Shown here in pieces: positions 61,540 to 64,000 of a DNA stretch of 64,000 nt. The notes below the pieces were generated by a model. That model ran no database searches. It was not told the DNA's origin and saw only the letters and a program-made list of their open reading frames with translations. The position numbers and the translations under genes are program-made. Position 1 is the first letter of the stretch. Every line of letters starts with the position of its first letter. The stretch lies in the NCBI RefSeq assembly GCF_002994745.2, contig NC_037090.1:24378001-24442000 (forward strand), given 5' to 3'. The DNA is from Rosa chinensis. Lineage: Eukaryota; Streptophyta; Magnoliopsida; Rosales; Rosaceae.

Positions 61540-62700
61540 AGGTACAACTTTTGTACATGTCGTATTGGCATTCCCATACAAAGAGTCCATTTACTGATCT
61601 CGGAGAATCAGGTATACATGCATTTGCATCTGCAGTTAGTTTTATGTGGAGTCAGTTTTTAGGAAGTTGGGTTTGGGTTTTATGGAATTACATTCTTAAA
61701 AGATTTTCTCTGATAAATAAAAGGGTAGTTTTTAAGTCCTAGGTATTCTAGGATTTTGTGGATATCTTAGATTAAAATCTCTTTCCTAATAGAAGTCTAA
61801 TTAGGGTTGTCTCTGGTTTGTTTGAGTTGTGGCCGCTGGTTGAATATAGATTGTAGAATTATACTCGGCTAAAGTGTGTATTTAGAAACGCAAGAATTGG
61901 TGATAGGGTCTTGCATGTTTGTTTGAGTTTGTGTCTTCACAAAGAGTTAAAACACTTGGTCCATGTATAAGTGTTTGTGATCATAGTTTCATATGCATAG
62001 TACTCTCTCGAGATCAGTAGAGAGACTGTGAAGAAAGAAGAACAAGATTTGAAGATCATTCAAGTGAAGGAGTTCTAGAAGGAAGACAAACTTAGAGTTA
62101 GCTTTTGTCTAATTCTTATAGTCGAGCAAGTGCTATAAAAGTTTGTACAAGAACATATCCTTTTGAATAAGATGATTATTATTTTGGGTTCTCAAGAGTA
62201 AGAGCCCCGCAGTGTTTTTTTAATCTCATAATTGAGGTTTTCACTGCGTAATCAAAATCTGGAATTTGGTTCGTTATTTCTGATTTCTGCCCAGTAGGGA
62301 TTGATCCGTATACTGCAATCCCCATTTCCCAGAAAACATTTTCTGTCCTTGCATTTTCATTTGGCATCAGAGCGGGTTCTAAAATTATTAAATTGATCCG
62401 TGGTCAAGGTTGGAACGTGAACGTGACAGGGCCTCTAGTTCTATAAATTGCCCGCCTTTGTTTGACGGTGAAGACTATTCACAATGGAAGATTATGATGA
62501 GAGCGTTTCTCTACTCTCAGGATGAAAACATGTGGAATGTTGTTGAGAATGGATGGGAACACCCAACCAAGTCCGAAGAGTCAAAGAAAGTGGAAGGGTC
62601 ATCTGCAAGAATTCCCAACCAATGCATTAATTTGACCATGCATTTATATTCAATGCATGCACTTGACTATGCACCAATTTCCCATGCATAAGTTGTCTCC
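61540..62700 (+). mobile_element. 5' part of a Ty1/copia retrotransposon
   Basis: The LTR (start not fixed, about 61540) ends in TTTTCA at 62359, followed by the primer-binding site TTGGCATCAGAGCGGGTTC (initiator-Met tRNA type). A gag frame follows from about 62410 without an ATG: PPLFDGEDYSQWKIMMRAF and ENMWNVVENGWEHP are classic copia Gag. It is interrupted near 62620 by unrelated repeats. No 3' LTR is seen in the window. Confidence 0.8.
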
Positions 62701-62945
62701 TTGAATGCACAAACCATTAATACCAATGTTCTAAAAAACGGCCTAGACGGTCATTAACTCCACAGGAAGACTACAAGGTCCATCATGAATTTAACCATGC
62801 ATGGATTTATTCCCAATGCATTAATTTGACCATGCATTTATATTCAATGCATGCACTTGACTATGCACCAATTTCTCATGCATAAGTTGTCTCCTTGAAT
62901 GCACAAACCATTAATACCAATGTTCTAAAAAAGGGCCTAGGCGGC
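62615..62945. repeat. Duplicated segment in the gag region
   Basis: About 130 bp (AATGCATTAATTTGACCATG onward) occurs at about 62620-62748 and 62815-62940, both ending at the edge of a GGCCTAG(A/G)CGG-type MITE end. The first copy has only a stub of that MITE. Confidence 0.85.
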
Positions 62946-63233
62946 GGTAAGTAATTGATCAGATTTTGGCCTAGGCGTTGCCCTTAGGCACTAGGCTACT
63001 AGGCGGGGACTAGGCTACCCTAAACCCTAATTTATTCTATATTTTGACTATTTTTATATCTATAATTAATTTTAGACTTTAAATATTTTTGTTTATATTA
63101 TTATAGGTCATAAAAATAATTTAAAAATTAAAAAAATAAAAACCGCCTAATCCCCGCCTAGGCTCCCGCCTAAGCCCCTAAGCACTAGTCCTCGGGTCAC
63201 CACCTGACTAGCGCCTAGCGTTTTTTAAAACCT
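62925..63233. mobile_element. MITE with CCTAGGCG-rich inverted ends
   Basis: Left end TTCTAAAAAAGGGCCTAGGC and right end GCGCCTAGCGTTTTTTAAAA form a terminal inversion. CCTAGGCG/CGCCTAGG words recur inside both arms, around an AT-rich centre. The superfamily is not assigned because target duplications are unclear. Confidence 0.65.
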
Positions 63234-64000
63234 TGATCAATACAATGCATTCATGCTATGCAAAAATATTTCCACCAAGCTAGGAGGGATATGCACCAAA
63301 CCTAACACTTCAATCTAAGTGCCTCCACTCTTCCATTCATTAAAAATCAATGCTTCAGGTTTCAAAAATAAAAACAAAAATAATATTAAAAAATATGAAT
63401 GCCTCAGACTTTAGACAATTGCCTTTCTCACAAAGAACATTTCTTGGCCATTTGAGGCAAATTTCTTCCATCTCACATCAAAGCGCGCCGTAAGCGCTCC
63501 CTAGAAACGCTTTTGAAAACACTGGTGAGGTGAAGAATAGTTACAATGGTAATATTTTGTTTCCATTAGTGTATTTCATTAATGAGATGCAGTGTTGGTT
63601 GTCACTTGAAATGCATCTTTATACTAAGTAGTTTACTGTAGCAGAGGCATCTTGTTGTAGGTCAGCAATGGAGAAGAAGTCATATGTGTGGGAGTCAGAT
63701 GTAGGTTGGAGTTGCCAGGCGTCAGCCTTCGATCTTAGATTTCAAGGGCTGCCTAGATCGGTAGGGATGGGCATCGGTTTGGATTTTTTTGTTTATAGGA
63801 CTAGAAGGGAAAATTTCTTGCCACCTTCACCGCTTCTTAGGGTTGCAAATTTGAGGTTAGAGGACTTTTAATTCTCTCTTCGGATAATTGGATAGCTCTC
63901 TAGTCCTGTTTAAGCCTATTTACTAGAACTTGATTCCCAAGTCTAGTAATGGATAATTTCGGTCTTCGGCGATCATATCACTAGTGTCCGATAGAGTTTC
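63234..64000. other. Unassigned end of window
   Basis: A frame at 63668-63871 (MEKKSYVWESDVGWSCQASA...) has no recognised domain. No gene is supported. Confidence 0.4.

Noticed and set aside
63668..63871. 67-residue ORF near the window end
   Set aside because: No motif, no context; treated as chance.

Overview
This is nuclear DNA from a eudicot plant. The evidence is AT-rich sequence, many short exons with GT-AG introns, plant-only gene families (KMD/KFB-type F-box/kelch, F-box-associated proteins, DUF620, MS2-type acyl reductase, 4CL-like ligase) and plant mobile elements (TRIM, copia, PIF/Harbinger, Mutator, LINE, SINE). Gene and repeat style suggest a woody eudicot, possibly Rosaceae; that is an impression and was not tested.

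Layout. 1-7367 (-): 5' part of an RRP5-like rRNA-processing gene; one intron holds an intact TRIM retroelement. 7.4-8.9 kb: divergent promoter region. 8944-10922 (+): SCL30A/SCL33-like SR splicing factor. 11604-12623 (-): intronless F-box/kelch gene. 14054-15106 (+): F-box-associated gene. 15.1-21 kb: sparse, with a Tourist-like MITE and a possible non-coding transcription unit. 21054-22860 (+): an unrecognised three-exon gene for a low-complexity protein with Asn-Gly-Asn repeats, a helical core, duplicated acidic units and a Gly-Asn-Gln tail; its last exon is partly duplicated downstream. 23.4-26.2 kb (-): weak evidence for a small gene. 27.6-30 kb: decayed Mutator-like element (Ulp1-type protease and transposase tail) around a satellite-like array. 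30-31.2 kb: dispersed repeats and debris of a 4CL-like gene end. 31735-31929 (-): a small hydrophilic ORF behind a TATA box. 32.4-36.3 kb: decayed PIF/Harbinger element. 36514-38242 (-): 4CL-like ligase with a PTS1 ending and one frameshift. 38.7-41.3 kb: LINE and copia remnants. 43588-46927 (+): DUF620 gene with a GC-AG intron. 48.6-49.4 kb: LINE RNase H tail and a SINE with target-site duplications. 49625-53559 (+): ATXR4/SDG38-like SET-domain gene. 52.1-57.6 kb: tandem duplication carrying the last three SET exons and a tRNA-Gly(UCC) gene. 58022-60755 (+): MS2/FAR2-like fatty acyl reductase with an N-terminal frameshift. 61.5-64 kb: copia LTR and gag fragment with later insertions.

The genes do not form an operon or obvious pathway cluster. 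RRP5 and the SR protein both serve RNA processing and are divergently arranged. The best candidate for something undescribed is the Asn-Gly-Asn repeat gene at 21.05-22.86 kb. The best-resolved structural events are the TRIM with identical LTRs, the SET-gene/tRNA duplication and the 4CL-related debris.
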